Counted from the stretch's first letter, positions 44,341 through 52,859 are shown. The stretch is DNA of 64,000 nucleotides from Paraliobacillus salinarum (GCF_014083865.1 NZ_JACEFA010000002.1:208196-272195); one strand, 5' to 3'. Notes: generated by a model not told the origin, from the letters alone. A program made the numbers and translations.

Positions 44341-45171
44341 TTAGCGTAATTGATTAACTAGGCCTCGCATCTGGTCATGCATAGAGATTGTTCGTGCGTT
44401 AAACTGATAGGCGCGTTGTGTCTCCATCATTTCTGTCATTTGAGTAGCCATATTAACATTTGATGATTCTAATGCTCCTGTTTGCAATGCGACATCACCA
44501 AAAGCTACATCTTGGATAATGTCACCTGCATTATAGGCAGCTGCTGTTACATCTGGTAGGCGGAATTGATTATTTCCGGCCGCTTCGAGAAACTGTGGTC
44601 GAATGGCTTGAACAATACTCAATTGCCCTTCGACTGTTGTTTGTCCATTTCTCGTCACTTGAATTGAACCGTTAGAGCTGATTGACACATCTTCCATACC
44701 AGTGTCTAAGATTATCGGGCCATTTTGTCCGACGATTGGGTGACCTTGTCCGTTCGATAACATGACTTGACCATTGCCCATCTCATTTAAATACAATGTT
44801 CCATCACGTGTGAATCGGCGTTCTGTGACTCCATTATTAGTTACGTCAACTTGGAGTAAATGATTATCTTCCAATAAAGCAAGATCAAGTCCTCTTCCTG
44901 TTTGTTTTACAGTACCGAGAGATAGGTTCATATTAACTTGACCGAGTTTAGCTCCTGAACCTAAACGAATGCCATTTGGAGTAATCCGTCCCAACGCATT
45001 TGCCTCTTCATCACTAAAGTTATTAATTTGTTGTGTTAACAAAGAGGTGAACTGAGCATTACGTGACTTATAGCCAGTAGTCTCTAGATTTGCCATATTG
45101 TGACTGACGACATCTAATTTATTTTGTAATTGCTTCATGGTTACTGCCGCTTGCACTGCCATACGGTTCAT
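44341..45171 (-). CDS. flhP: Flagellar hook-basal body rod protein
   Basis: A 276-residue FlgG-family rod protein exported by the flagellar secretion system. The N-terminal motif VVSHNMANLETTGYKS and the C-terminal helical segment (SNVNMATQMTEMMETQRAYQFNARTI) are the paired ends that polymerise in the rod. AAGGAG lies upstream of the ATG at 45171 with slightly long spacing (about 14 bases). It follows flhO by 27 bp. The mbl-flhO-flhP order is that of B. subtilis. Confidence 0.93.
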   Translation of the reverse strand: MNRMAVQAAVTMKQLQNKLDVVSHNMANLETTGYKSRNAQFTSLLTQQINNFSDEEANALGRITPNGIRLGSGAKLGQVNMNLSLGTVKQTGRGLDLALLEDNHLLQVDVTNNGVTERRFTRDGTLYLNEMGNGQVMLSNGQGHPIVGQNGPIILDTGMEDVSISSNGSIQVTRNGQTTVEGQLSIVQAIRPQFLEAAGNNQFRLPDVTAAAYNAGDIIQDVAFGDVALQTGALESSNVNMATQMTEMMETQRAYQFNARTISMHDQMRGLVNQLR

Positions 45172-45198
45172 ATCGTTACAATTCTCCTTCCGTTAACA

Positions 45199-46026
45199 CT
45201 ATGTTAAACGTCCAATTTGATTCACTGCTTTATCCATACTTTTATCATAGGCCTGTAATACCTTTTGATTTGTTTCGAACATACGATACGCTTGCATCAT
45301 ATCAGTCATCGTTTGGATGGTGTCCACATTAGATGTTTCTAAAAATTTCTGTTGAACATTGAAAGTAACATTCTGATTTTCACGAGCATTGCCTATTGCT
45401 TGTCCCGCTTCATCTAATGCAAACAATCCCTCTCCATCTTTCACTAAATCGTTGACGTTCGGACTATAAGCCACCCCAATTGGAATCGCTTGACCGCCTA
45501 CCTGAATGACACCATCATCGGTAACATTAAATGTTTGTCCATCTGTTTCGATTGGATTCCCTGCTTCATCTAATACATAAAGTCCATTGCTTGTCGTTAA
45601 AAAACCTTCTCCATCCACGGTGAAATTACCATTACGTGTATATCTGACATCCCCATCATTATTTTGCACGGTGAAAAATAATCCACCTGTCTCATCTGGT
45701 ATTGTCCCATTGATAAGCGCCATGTCTGTTGTTAGACCAGTTTCTCTTAACGAACCCTGTTCAAAATCAGCAATGGTTTCTTGGACATACACCCCTGTAT
45801 TAATGGAGCCGATTGTTTGATGATTTGGAACATTGAATCCCCCAGTTACTGTTGGTATCTTCTTGCTTTCCATACGTTGGATTAATAGTTCAGGAAATGC
45901 ACGAACTGCTGCCTGATCCTGTTTATATCCTGGAGTTTGAGCATTTGCAATATTATTTGACAATGTGTCTTGTCTACGTTGCTGTGTCATCATACCACTA
46001 GCTGCCGTATAGTATCCTCTAAGCAC
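45199..46026 (-). CDS. flhO: Flagellar basal-body rod protein
   Basis: A 275-residue FlgG/FlgF-like rod component. LSNNIANAQTPGYKQ near the N terminus and SNVDTIQTMTDMMQAYRMFETNQKVLQAYDKSMDK at the C terminus (given here only as the SNVDTIQTM start) mark the family. The start is GTG at 46026 (MLRGYYTAASGM) with AGGAGG 9 bases upstream. It begins the flhO-flhP operon, 134 bp downstream of mbl. Confidence 0.92.
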   Translation of the reverse strand: MLRGYYTAASGMMTQQRRQDTLSNNIANAQTPGYKQDQAAVRAFPELLIQRMESKKIPTVTGGFNVPNHQTIGSINTGVYVQETIADFEQGSLRETGLTTDMALINGTIPDETGGLFFTVQNNDGDVRYTRNGNFTVDGEGFLTTSNGLYVLDEAGNPIETDGQTFNVTDDGVIQVGGQAIPIGVAYSPNVNDLVKDGEGLFALDEAGQAIGNARENQNVTFNVQQKFLETSNVDTIQTMTDMMQAYRMFETNQKVLQAYDKSMDKAVNQIGRLT

Positions 46027-46159
46027 GGGTGAATTCCTCCTTTCCTTCTAGATGTTAGTCAGTTAATTTTTTATAAAACAACAAACGTGTCCAATATGTA
46101 TCAGAATGAAAACTTCTACATTTTTCGCAGTTTATACATATGTTTGGTTATGTTAGCTA

Positions 46160-47161
46160 TTAAATGATTTTTCTTTTTTCTATTTTATCAATATTTTCTA
46201 GCATAATGCCTGTTCCTTTTGCTACACAATTAAGTGGCTCTTCTGCTAAAAGTACTGGAACTTTCAATTCTTCTGCAAGTAATTGATCCATCCCATGCAC
46301 AAGTGCTCCTCCACCTGTTAAAATGACACCGCGGTCGATAATATCCGCTGATAATTCTGGTGGTGTTTGCTCTAGTACTGTTTTTGCTGCTTGAACGATC
46401 ATTCCAACAGGCTCACGTAATGCCTCTTCAATTTCTGCAGAATGGATCGTTATTGTGCGTGGTAAACCTGTTACCATATCACGCCCGCGAATATCAATGG
46501 ATTCTTCTCTAGAACCTTTAAAAACGGTCCCAACATGGACTTTAATATCCTCAGCTGTTCGTTCACCGATAAGCAATTTATATTTACGTTTTACAAAATT
46601 CAAAATCTCAATGTCAAACTTGTCACCAGCCATTTTAATTGACTGAGCCGTTACAATGTCACCCATTGATAATACCGCAACATCTGTTGTTCCACCGCCG
46701 ATGTCTACTACCATATTACCGCTCGGCTGAAAAATATCCATCCCAGCACCAATTGCTGCTACTTTTGGTTCTTCTTCAAGGTAAACTTTTTTACCGCCAG
46801 ACTTCTCAGCTGCTTCTTTAATCGCTTTTTGTTCGACTTTCGTAATGTTCGTTGGGCAACAAATTAGCATTCGAGGTTTAGAAAAATATCCGCGCACATT
46901 AATTTTGTTAATAAAATGCTTTAGCATCGCTTCTGTTACATCAAAATCTGCAATAACTCCATCCTTCAATGGACGAATTGCTTCAATGTTTCCTGGTGTT
47001 CTCCCCACCATTTTTCTGGCTGCTTCTCCTACTTCGAGTACACGTCCAGTTGTACGATCCATCGCTACTACAGATGGCTCATCTAAGACAATTCCTTTTC
47101 CTTTAACATGGATTAACACGTTAGCTGTTCCAAGGTCAATTCCAATATCCCTAGAAAACAT
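46160..47161 (-). CDS. mbl: MreB-like cell-shape protein
   Basis: An actin-like filament protein (333 residues) guiding lateral wall synthesis. It begins MFSRDIGIDLGTANVLI and has the phosphate loops DLGTAN and DIGGGTTDVAV, with EEPKVAAIGAG and ILTGGGALVHGMDQLLAEEL. It is closer to B. subtilis Mbl than to MreB both in sequence (the CCPTNITKVEQ region) and in location beside spoIIID and flhO. The ATG at 47161 has GGGAGG 9 bases upstream; an in-frame start at 47191 has none. Confidence 0.95.
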   Translation of the reverse strand: MFSRDIGIDLGTANVLIHVKGKGIVLDEPSVVAMDRTTGRVLEVGEAARKMVGRTPGNIEAIRPLKDGVIADFDVTEAMLKHFINKINVRGYFSKPRMLICCPTNITKVEQKAIKEAAEKSGGKKVYLEEEPKVAAIGAGMDIFQPSGNMVVDIGGGTTDVAVLSMGDIVTAQSIKMAGDKFDIEILNFVKRKYKLLIGERTAEDIKVHVGTVFKGSREESIDIRGRDMVTGLPRTITIHSAEIEEALREPVGMIVQAAKTVLEQTPPELSADIIDRGVILTGGGALVHGMDQLLAEELKVPVLLAEEPLNCVAKGTGIMLENIDKIEKRKII

Positions 47162-47384
47162 GATTAAGATCCTCCCTGCTTCATTGTTCACGTTTATTGT
47201 ATTGTTTTTTACATAATTGTACAGATTACTTCTAATTATATATCATATCACAAATGCTAACATTTCGATAATCATTTTTTGAAGAAACATACAATTTTAT
47301 TCGATTATTTGCCGTTTTTGTGATTTTTATAAATAGTTATTGAATTAGAGGATGTTTTTAATTATAGAGAGGATCTTTTTTTTG

Positions 47385-47669
47385 TTAATTTAGAGATTGA
47401 AGGGACGTATTTGTTTTTTTGGACGATTGAATATACTTTAACTTTGTTGCTTCGCCTCCTCGTAAATGTCGAATTGCTTTATGATGGTCTAAAATAGCTT
47501 TTACTTGAATCGCTAATTCTGGGTTTATTATTGGAAGTCGCTCTGTTAAATCCTTGTGAACGGTACTTTTTGACACACCAAATTCTTTCGCTATGACTCT
47601 AACGGTTTTCTTCGTTTCTAAAATATAATTACCGATACGAATGGTTCGCTCTTTAATATAATCATGCAC
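47385..47669 (-). CDS. spoIIID: Sporulation transcription regulator SpoIIID
   Basis: A small DNA-binding regulator of mother-cell genes in sporulation. The 94-residue protein reads HDYIKERTIRIGNYI, then a helix-turn-helix (VRVIAKEFGVSKSTVHKDL), RLPIINPELA and RHLRGGEATKLKY, nearly the B. subtilis sequence. The start is the GTG at 47669 with AGGAGG 8 bases upstream, as expected from the known N terminus; an ATG at 47699 would add ten residues with no ribosome binding site. mbl lies about 220 bp downstream on the same strand. Confidence 0.96.
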   Translation of the reverse strand: MHDYIKERTIRIGNYILETKKTVRVIAKEFGVSKSTVHKDLTERLPIINPELAIQVKAILDHHKAIRHLRGGEATKLKYIQSSKKTNTSLQSLN

Positions 47670-47876
47670 ATCACTAGCCTCCTCGTGTTGTTTGTCCAAG
47701 GTGTTATGAGACAGGAGAGTTCGTTGTATGTAGTTAACATGTTATTGAGCTAGTCTAATTAGAGAAAAAGAAAGGAGATGTACCTCAGACTTCTTGATTG
47801 GTTTGTAACAGTTTATTATTGTAAGCCAAGGAATATGAACAGAAAACAGAAAATACCCGCAAGCCAGGGTTCAGGG

Positions 47877-47907
47877 TGGGACATTGGGGTCAGTCCCCAA
47901 TGTCCCA
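47877..47907. repeat. REP-like palindrome, copy 1
   Basis: GGGACATTGGGG and its complement CCCCAATGTCCC around TCAGT. The same arms recur at 49267, 53967 and 54003. Confidence 0.85.
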
Positions 47908-47915
47908 TTTTGCGC

Positions 47916-47942
47916 AAAAAAAAGCTCCCCATTGGTGGGGAG
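47916..47942 (-). terminator. Intrinsic terminator after the arbitrium-like pair
   Basis: On the minus strand CTCCCC and GGGGAG form a 6-bp GC stem around ACCAAT, followed by C and eight T. It lies 7 bp past the propeptide stop codon and would end the receptor-peptide transcript. Confidence 0.85.
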
Positions 47943-47948
47943 GTAGGA

Positions 47949-48104
47949 TCATGAGCCAGTATGTCCTTGACCTGGATCATATAATAAGACAGGAGTATTG
48001 TCGTCTGCTTTTTCAAGATCAGTTGGCAGTTCATCACTCAAAGCGAGTGGCGTTACTACAGTAAAGACAAACGATAAAATGAATCCAATATACTTTTTTC
48101 GCAA
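47949..48104 (-). CDS. Secreted signalling propeptide, AimP/Phr-like
   Basis: A 51-residue open frame, too short for routine calling, 41 bp after the AimR-like gene on the same strand. It starts with TTG at 48104; AGGAGG lies 8 bases upstream, the strongest ribosome binding site in this interval. The product begins MRKKYIGFILSFVF, a basic N-region and hydrophobic core of an export signal ending near PLALS, then an acidic linker (DELPTDLEKADDN), and ends VLLYDPGQGHTGS. That layout (signal, pro-region, short Gly-rich C terminus) is the layout of arbitrium AimP and Phr precursors. A terminator follows directly. The mature signal is probably within the last 6-9 residues; the exact cut is not predictable. 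Confidence in a real peptide gene is high, in its role moderate. Confidence 0.75.
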   Translation of the reverse strand: MRKKYIGFILSFVFTVVTPLALSDELPTDLEKADDNTPVLLYDPGQGHTGS

Positions 48105-48145
48105 TCTCCTCACCTCCTAATACAACAAAATTATTTTAACTAAGG

Positions 48146-49165
48146 TTAAAGATCTTTCATAGCTAGTAAGGGAAGACGAGCAAAAAAATGATCACTTTGT
48201 TTTTCTATAAAATCATTATACGATTCATTTAAGTACTTTCTATCTTGGTGTGCTCGTCCTAAATAATATTTTGTATATGGGGTAACCTCAGTTATTCCTG
48301 CCAAAATTTTTTGTGCGTTTTCCAAATTACCTCGGACAATTTCCAAATGGGCTTGTTCACTAGCATCCTTCGCTACAACACCCTCTGTACGGTTAAATTG
48401 TGCACAAATAAATGGATAGGCTTGATGATCTATCATTTTAAGCAACCAATCTTCTTTATGTCCTATCGCTAGTTGTCTAGCTTCTCTTAAATGGTACATA
48501 CTTGATTCATAGTCTTCATAAATATAAGTTAAACTTAGATTAAAATGGATATGCGCTTTCATCGCTTTGTTAAAAGTTTTATTTAATGTCCGGAACCCAT
48601 ATTTACGCGCTAAAATCAGTTCATTTCTTTTCCAATAGAACACAAATAATAGAGATTCCAAGCAATATTGGTATAATTCATTTAATAGTGGATCTTTGAC
48701 ATCATAAATTCGGCATTGCAAATGATCGATATCATCGCGTGAATCACCATAGGCAAATATATTAAAAAGTACATTGATCTTGTTGATAAGGATCAAGCAA
48801 ATAGTATCATTATCTTCTGATTTGATTTCATTTAATTGATTTAAAAGCTCATAATGCGGAACTTCTCTATTAATACGCTTTAGCGACAGTTTAAAAATAG
48901 CTGCCCATACCCTATTTAGTGAATGAGTGCTTTTTTTATTTTTATTTATCAAAATCTCTAGCTCATTATAGTATCCATGTAGATACAAAAATTTCATACC
49001 TATCCGTAAATCTTCTTCGTTTGTCAAATCCAGACAGAAATCCTTCGTTAATCCAACAACAGTTTTATCATCGTAATCGACAGACATCATTTGAACAAAT
49101 TGATATAACCGTAAGTTTTGACAGTTTCTCATGTGTAGTTGTGGGAAAGAGTTATCTCTATTCAC
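48146..49165 (-). CDS. AimR-family peptide pheromone receptor (TPR protein)
   Basis: A 339-residue all-helical protein resembling AimR, the arbitrium receptor of SPbeta-group phages. Regions I can match by eye to phage AimR are ARKYGFRTLNKTFNKA, SLTYIYEDYESSMYHLREA, AHLEIVRGNLENAQKIL, and the C terminus YYLGRAHQDRKYL...FFARLPLLAMKDL. These are TPR-like helical pairs that form the peptide pocket. The phage protein is about 380 residues; the N-terminal helix-turn-helix portion (about 40 residues) seems missing here, since stop codons lie in frame just upstream. The start chosen is GTG at 49165, with GGAAGG 9 bases away; the ATG at 49174 directly abuts that site. The propeptide gene follows. Target unknown: DNA regulation, or Rap-like protein binding. 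Confidence 0.8.
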   Translation of the reverse strand: MNRDNSFPQLHMRNCQNLRLYQFVQMMSVDYDDKTVVGLTKDFCLDLTNEEDLRIGMKFLYLHGYYNELEILINKNKKSTHSLNRVWAAIFKLSLKRINREVPHYELLNQLNEIKSEDNDTICLILINKINVLFNIFAYGDSRDDIDHLQCRIYDVKDPLLNELYQYCLESLLFVFYWKRNELILARKYGFRTLNKTFNKAMKAHIHFNLSLTYIYEDYESSMYHLREARQLAIGHKEDWLLKMIDHQAYPFICAQFNRTEGVVAKDASEQAHLEIVRGNLENAQKILAGITEVTPYTKYYLGRAHQDRKYLNESYNDFIEKQSDHFFARLPLLAMKDL

Positions 49166-49197
49166 AATTCTCATCCTTCCAAAATATGCACATTCTT

Positions 49198-49225
49198 ATT
49201 ATGTCATTTATTACAATTATATCAA
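49198..49225 (-). promoter_or_regulatory. Possible promoter of the AimR-like gene
   Basis: On the minus strand TTGATA (49220-49225), 16 bases, CATAAT (49198-49203). Each hexamer has one mismatch. It lies between the REP-like palindrome and the gene, giving a leader of about 25 bases. Confidence 0.4.
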
Positions 49226-49266
49226 GTGATATCTACCACTTTTCGTTCGACAAATCCAGACAAAAA

Positions 49267-49297
49267 TGGGACATTGGGGTCTGACCCCAATGTCCCA
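49267..49297. repeat. REP-like palindrome, copy 2
   Basis: GGGACATTGGGGTC and GACCCCAATGTCCC pair perfectly around one base. On the minus strand the right arm is followed by ATTTTTG, so this copy may also serve as the terminator of spoIIQ, whose stop codon is 9 bp away. Confidence 0.85.
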
Positions 49298-49305
49298 CGC
49301 ATTTC

Positions 49306-50133
49306 TCATGTATTGGTTGTTGCTCTTGATGATTGACGTTCTTGGTTGTTTGGTTCTTCTGTTTCTACCGAGGACTCTTCTGTTGTTTCTTCAGGTTTTT
49401 CTTCAGATTTTTCCTGAGATTCGTCAGTGTCGGTAATACGAATATCTGCTACTGTTTGGTTGAAGAACTGTTGTGGATCAACGGCTTCCCCATCTTTACG
49501 TATTTCAAAATGTACATGGGTACCACTTGCTTGACCGAAATTATTTTTTCCTGCCACTCCAAGTTCTTCACCTTGCTTTACTTTCTCACCGGATTCTACT
49601 TGAATATCTGTTAAACTTGCATAGTGCGTTGTTACACCATCCGCATGTTCCATCTCTACTACGTAACCTAGCATTGGATCCTGTCTAACATCAGTGACTT
49701 CACCACTTAACGATGCAACAACTGAAAATGTCTTGTCTGTTGTTGAAGCAATATCTATACCTTTGCTTTGATAGTATTTATTGTTGTATAGAACGAGTGC
49801 TTGTGCTTGCTCTTCTGGTGTTTTATCGTAATCATAAAAGTTGGTTACAATTTCAGTCTGCGCATCAGCTGATACAGGCATCTTCACTATTTCTGATGGG
49901 TTCACAACTGGATTTGAGTCTTGATTATAATCCAATGGATGCTCCACCTGGTCACTCAATCCTTCTTCTGATTGATCTGTCGCTTCAGGGATTTGGTTAT
50001 TTAAATTCTGATACCATAACACCCCAGCCAACAATAGTGCTGCAACAGATAAATATACTGCAGGGAAAAACCATTTTTTCTCTAGGACACGTTTCCATTT
50101 TAATTTTGAAACGTTACGATTATCTTCTTTCAT
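49306..50133 (-). CDS. spoIIQ: Stage II sporulation protein Q, LytM-like
   Basis: A forespore membrane protein that pairs with SpoIIIAH across the septum during engulfment. The 275 residues contain a membrane span (about 20-42), a linker with NFYDYDKTPEEQAQALVLY, and an M23/LytM domain (about 115-225) ending SGTHVHFEIRKDG. The position of the first zinc histidine in active M23 enzymes (HxGID) is Ser here (SKGIDIA), as in B. subtilis SpoIIQ, so it is probably not a peptidase. A Glu/Thr/Ser-rich tail follows. GAGGTGAT lies just before the ATG at 50133. spoIID is upstream on the same strand, 87 bp away. Confidence 0.92.
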   Translation of the reverse strand: MKEDNRNVSKLKWKRVLEKKWFFPAVYLSVAALLLAGVLWYQNLNNQIPEATDQSEEGLSDQVEHPLDYNQDSNPVVNPSEIVKMPVSADAQTEIVTNFYDYDKTPEEQAQALVLYNNKYYQSKGIDIASTTDKTFSVVASLSGEVTDVRQDPMLGYVVEMEHADGVTTHYASLTDIQVESGEKVKQGEELGVAGKNNFGQASGTHVHFEIRKDGEAVDPQQFFNQTVADIRITDTDESQEKSEEKPEETTEESSVETEEPNNQERQSSRATTNT

Positions 50134-50153
50134 TTTTACATCACCTCAGCAAC

Positions 50154-50183
50154 CATTCTGATCAAATGTGCTGATATATATAC
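50154..50183 (-). promoter_or_regulatory. Possible sigma-F promoter of spoIIQ
   Basis: On the minus strand GTATA (50179-50183), 15 bases, GATCAGAATG (50154-50163), matching the sigma-F pattern GYATA-N15-GGNNANANTR except one position. The predicted start would be almost at the ribosome binding site, which weakens the call. Confidence 0.35.
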
Positions 50184-50220
50184 ATGAAATGAAAAAAATA
50201 TTATATTTATTTTCGACAAA

Positions 50221-51267
50221 TTATTTATGGACTAGTAGTTTAGGAGTAGTATCTTCAATTGTTTGAATCGATGTCCCCTGATAGTAGTAACTTACAATCT
50301 CTTTATATGATTTTCCTTCTTTGGCCATACCATTCGCGCCATATTGGCTCATTCCAACACCATGTCCGTATCCTTTTGTAGTAAAAATCAAATAGTCATC
50401 CTTTTTGGCAATCTTAAAATCTGTCGATCGAAGCTTTAACTTTTCCCTTACTTCTCTTCCTGTGAACGTTTTCCCGCCAATTTCAATAGTTTCTACTCGG
50501 TTGCTTTTTGTTCTAGTAGTCGGGAAAGCTATATCATTGCCTGGAAGCGTGACTGCTAGAATTTGTTCCAATTCATCTATCGCAATTGTCTTTTGATCTA
50601 AAAATTTTGGTGATTCCTTATCCCAAGGACTAGCTACACTTTTTAAGTAAGGTAATGCATTTTCCCAAAAATCCTCTGAGTTTTCAGTGTATCCATTACT
50701 TGTAGAAAAAAATGTTGGTGTAATTGGTTGACCTTCATAGGTAAGTACTTCTCCTACAGTGGAAGCAACTGCTTGTTTAATTTTCTTCATTTTCCACTGA
50801 TAATCATTTCCCCATATTTGTTGCAATTCTTTATCGTTTTTATATACTTGATGTTTCACAGTATCAGTAACTTGTTGATCACTCCCGGTATTTGATAAAA
50901 AATTAACGATGTACGTACGTGCCGCTAAAGCTTGAGCTTTTAATGCTTCTAGTTCAAAGTCAGCTGGCATTTCAGATGCAACTACTCTTGTTACATAATC
51001 TTCCAATAGAACAGACTCACTTTTTTCAGACGCTGTTCGCATCACTTCAACTGAAAAAGCCGAATCTTCTGCTTTTAATGCCACTGTTGCTTCACTCTCT
51101 CCTTCATTTGCTTGCTCAACCTCTACCTGATCCCCTCTTGTATACAACGTTTTTGGTACAACGATTAGTGCCGGTATGACTAAAATAACGGTTATTAATA
51201 TCGAAAAGCTGACAATCAATCCTTTTTTCCAACGGCTATTTGCTTTTCGCTTGTAATAGGGATGCAT
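50221..51267 (-). CDS. spoIID: Stage II sporulation protein D (peptidoglycan lytic transglycosylase)
   Basis: SpoIID thins septal peptidoglycan during engulfment as a lytic transglycosylase. The 348 residues include an N-terminal membrane span (about 16-38) and a SpoIID/LytB domain with DYVTRVVASEMPADFELEA (catalytic Glu in this motif), LKAQALAARTYIVNF, TFFSTSNGYTENSEDFW and the C-terminal GYGHGVGMSQYGANGMA. AGGAGG precedes the ATG at 51267. In B. subtilis it is sigma-E dependent; no clear sigma-E promoter was recognised here. Confidence 0.95.
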   Translation of the reverse strand: MHPYYKRKANSRWKKGLIVSFSILITVILVIPALIVVPKTLYTRGDQVEVEQANEGESEATVALKAEDSAFSVEVMRTASEKSESVLLEDYVTRVVASEMPADFELEALKAQALAARTYIVNFLSNTGSDQQVTDTVKHQVYKNDKELQQIWGNDYQWKMKKIKQAVASTVGEVLTYEGQPITPTFFSTSNGYTENSEDFWENALPYLKSVASPWDKESPKFLDQKTIAIDELEQILAVTLPGNDIAFPTTRTKSNRVETIEIGGKTFTGREVREKLKLRSTDFKIAKKDDYLIFTTKGYGHGVGMSQYGANGMAKEGKSYKEIVSYYYQGTSIQTIEDTTPKLLVHK

Positions 51268-51455
51268 AAGGTTCCTCCTTCATTCAAATACAAATACGCT
51301 CTACTAGATAATTTATACAAAATAAAAGAATAGTAGAACTAAAAATATAATCTGTTTGGAGTTTTTTATCCTTTAGTACTTAGCTAATTTTATAAATCGT
51401 ACATATTTTTATAGTATGCTCATTACTTGCAGCTGGTGAGCAAGGTGTTCAAGAA

Positions 51456-51493
51456 CACAAAAAGCATGCCCTCCTTTACGAAGACATGCTTTT
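51456..51493 (-). terminator. Intrinsic terminator after murA
   Basis: AAAAGCATG (51460-51468) and CATGCTTTT (51485-51493) form the stem; the minus-strand continuation is T-rich (GCTTTTTGTG). Confidence 0.75.
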
Positions 51494-51507
51494 CCCATTC
51501 ATTGATA

Positions 51508-52824
51508 CTATAAAGCAGATAGTTTTGGTTCTTCTTGTTGCTCTGCATTTAAAATTATTTCTTCTATATCATTTACACGTTCGATATCTGCACCTAGCTT
51601 AGCTAACTTTCCGGTAATATCAACATATCCACGATCAATATGCTTCAGTTCTGTCACTCGTGTATAGCCTTCTGCATTTAGACCAGCCAAAATTAACGCT
51701 GCTCCTGCGCGCAGATCAGTAGATGCTACCTCAGCTCCTTGTAGAGAGACTGGTCCCTCAACAATAACACTACGTCCTTCAATTTTTACTTTAGCATTCA
51801 TACGACGAAACTCTTCCACGTGCATAAAACGATTTTCAAAAACAGTTTCGGTAATGACACTCGTTCCATTAGCGTTTAACATTAATGCCATCATTTGTGA
51901 TTGCATATCAGTTGGAAAGCCTGGATGTGGTAAAGTTTTCAAATCAATTGCTTTTAATTTTTTCGGACCAATAACACGAAGCCCCTCTTGCTCTTCTTCG
52001 ATTTGAACACCCATCTCTTCCATTTTCGATACTAAAGAACGCAAATGTTCTTTCTCTGCACCTTTCACTAGCACATTTCCGCCAGTAATTGCCGCTGCAA
52101 CCATAAATGTTCCGGCTTCAATTCGATCCGGGATAATCGTATGTTCTACGCCATGTAATTGTGGTGCACCATCAATTTTAATAATTTCTGTCCCGGCACC
52201 AACTACTTTTGCTCCCATTTTATTTAGGAAGTTTGCCAAGTCTACAATTTCAGGCTCTTTTGCACTGTTTTCTATAATCGTTCTTCCTTCAGCTAAAGCC
52301 GCTGCCATCATAATATTTTCTGTTGCACCTACACTTGGAACATCAAGGTAGATTTTACCACCTTTAAGTCTTCCTTCTGAAAAAACTTCTACATAACCAT
52401 TTCCGACGTGTACTTTTGCTCCCATCGCTTCAAATCCTTTAAGATGTAAATCAATTGGTCTTGAGCCAATTGCGCATCCACCAGGCATTGCTACTTTTGC
52501 ATGACCGAAACGAGCAAGCATTGGACCTAAAACAAGTACAGAGGCACGCATTTTCCTTACATATTCGAACGGCGCTTCTGTATTTAAAGGTTTTACTGCA
52601 TCAATTTGTAATGTTCGATTCTCCATTTGCACAGTTGCATTTATATTGCTCAATACTTCTTTCATTGTTACCACATCTGCTAAAGCTGGAACATCATGAA
52701 GTACACTTTTCCCCTCACTTGCCATTATACTTGCTGCGATAACAGGTAAGACTGCATTCTTCGCACCTTCAACTTTCACGGTACCTTGCAGTTTCCTGCC
52801 ACCGCGTACGATGATTTTTTCCAA
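51508..52824 (-). CDS. murA: UDP-N-acetylglucosamine 1-carboxyvinyltransferase
   Basis: MurA performs the first committed step of peptidoglycan synthesis, adding enolpyruvate from PEP to UDP-GlcNAc. The 438 residues show [16 protein letters not shown], the active-site cysteine in [14 protein letters not shown] (Cys117, the fosfomycin target), [25 protein letters not shown] and [13 protein letters not shown]. The start is TTG at 52824 with GAGGAG 8 bases upstream. Its position with ywmB, the DUF1146 gene and spoIID matches B. subtilis murAA. Confidence 0.96.
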   Translation of the reverse strand: MEKIIVRGGRKLQGTVKVEGAKNAVLPVIAASIMASEGKSVLHDVPALADVVTMKEVLSNINATVQMENRTLQIDAVKPLNTEAPFEYVRKMRASVLVLGPMLARFGHAKVAMPGGCAIGSRPIDLHLKGFEAMGAKVHVGNGYVEVFSEGRLKGGKIYLDVPSVGATENIMMAAALAEGRTIIENSAKEPEIVDLANFLNKMGAKVVGAGTEIIKIDGAPQLHGVEHTIIPDRIEAGTFMVAAAITGGNVLVKGAEKEHLRSLVSKMEEMGVQIEEEQEGLRVIGPKKLKAIDLKTLPHPGFPTDMQSQMMALMLNANGTSVITETVFENRFMHVEEFRRMNAKVKIEGRSVIVEGPVSLQGAEVASTDLRAGAALILAGLNAEGYTRVTELKHIDRGYVDITGKLAKLGADIERVNDIEEIILNAEQQEEPKLSAL

Positions 52825-52859
52825 GGCTCATTCTCCTCTAAAGTCCAGTTTCTATATTA

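Noticed and set aside
47816..48037. A 73-codon minus-strand frame overlapping the propeptide gene
   Set aside because: It runs through the terminator and the REP-like palindrome and has no ribosome binding site; the TTG frame ending at 47949 has AGGAGG and a coherent export signal.
47877..49297. Prophage remnant around the AimR-like gene
   Set aside because: No integrase, repressor, structural or lysis gene; all neighbours are core sporulation, wall and motility genes.
49306..50133. Active M23 endopeptidase
   Set aside because: The first zinc ligand histidine is replaced by Ser (SKGID) and the context is spoIID/spoIIID, so it is SpoIIQ rather than a working peptidase.
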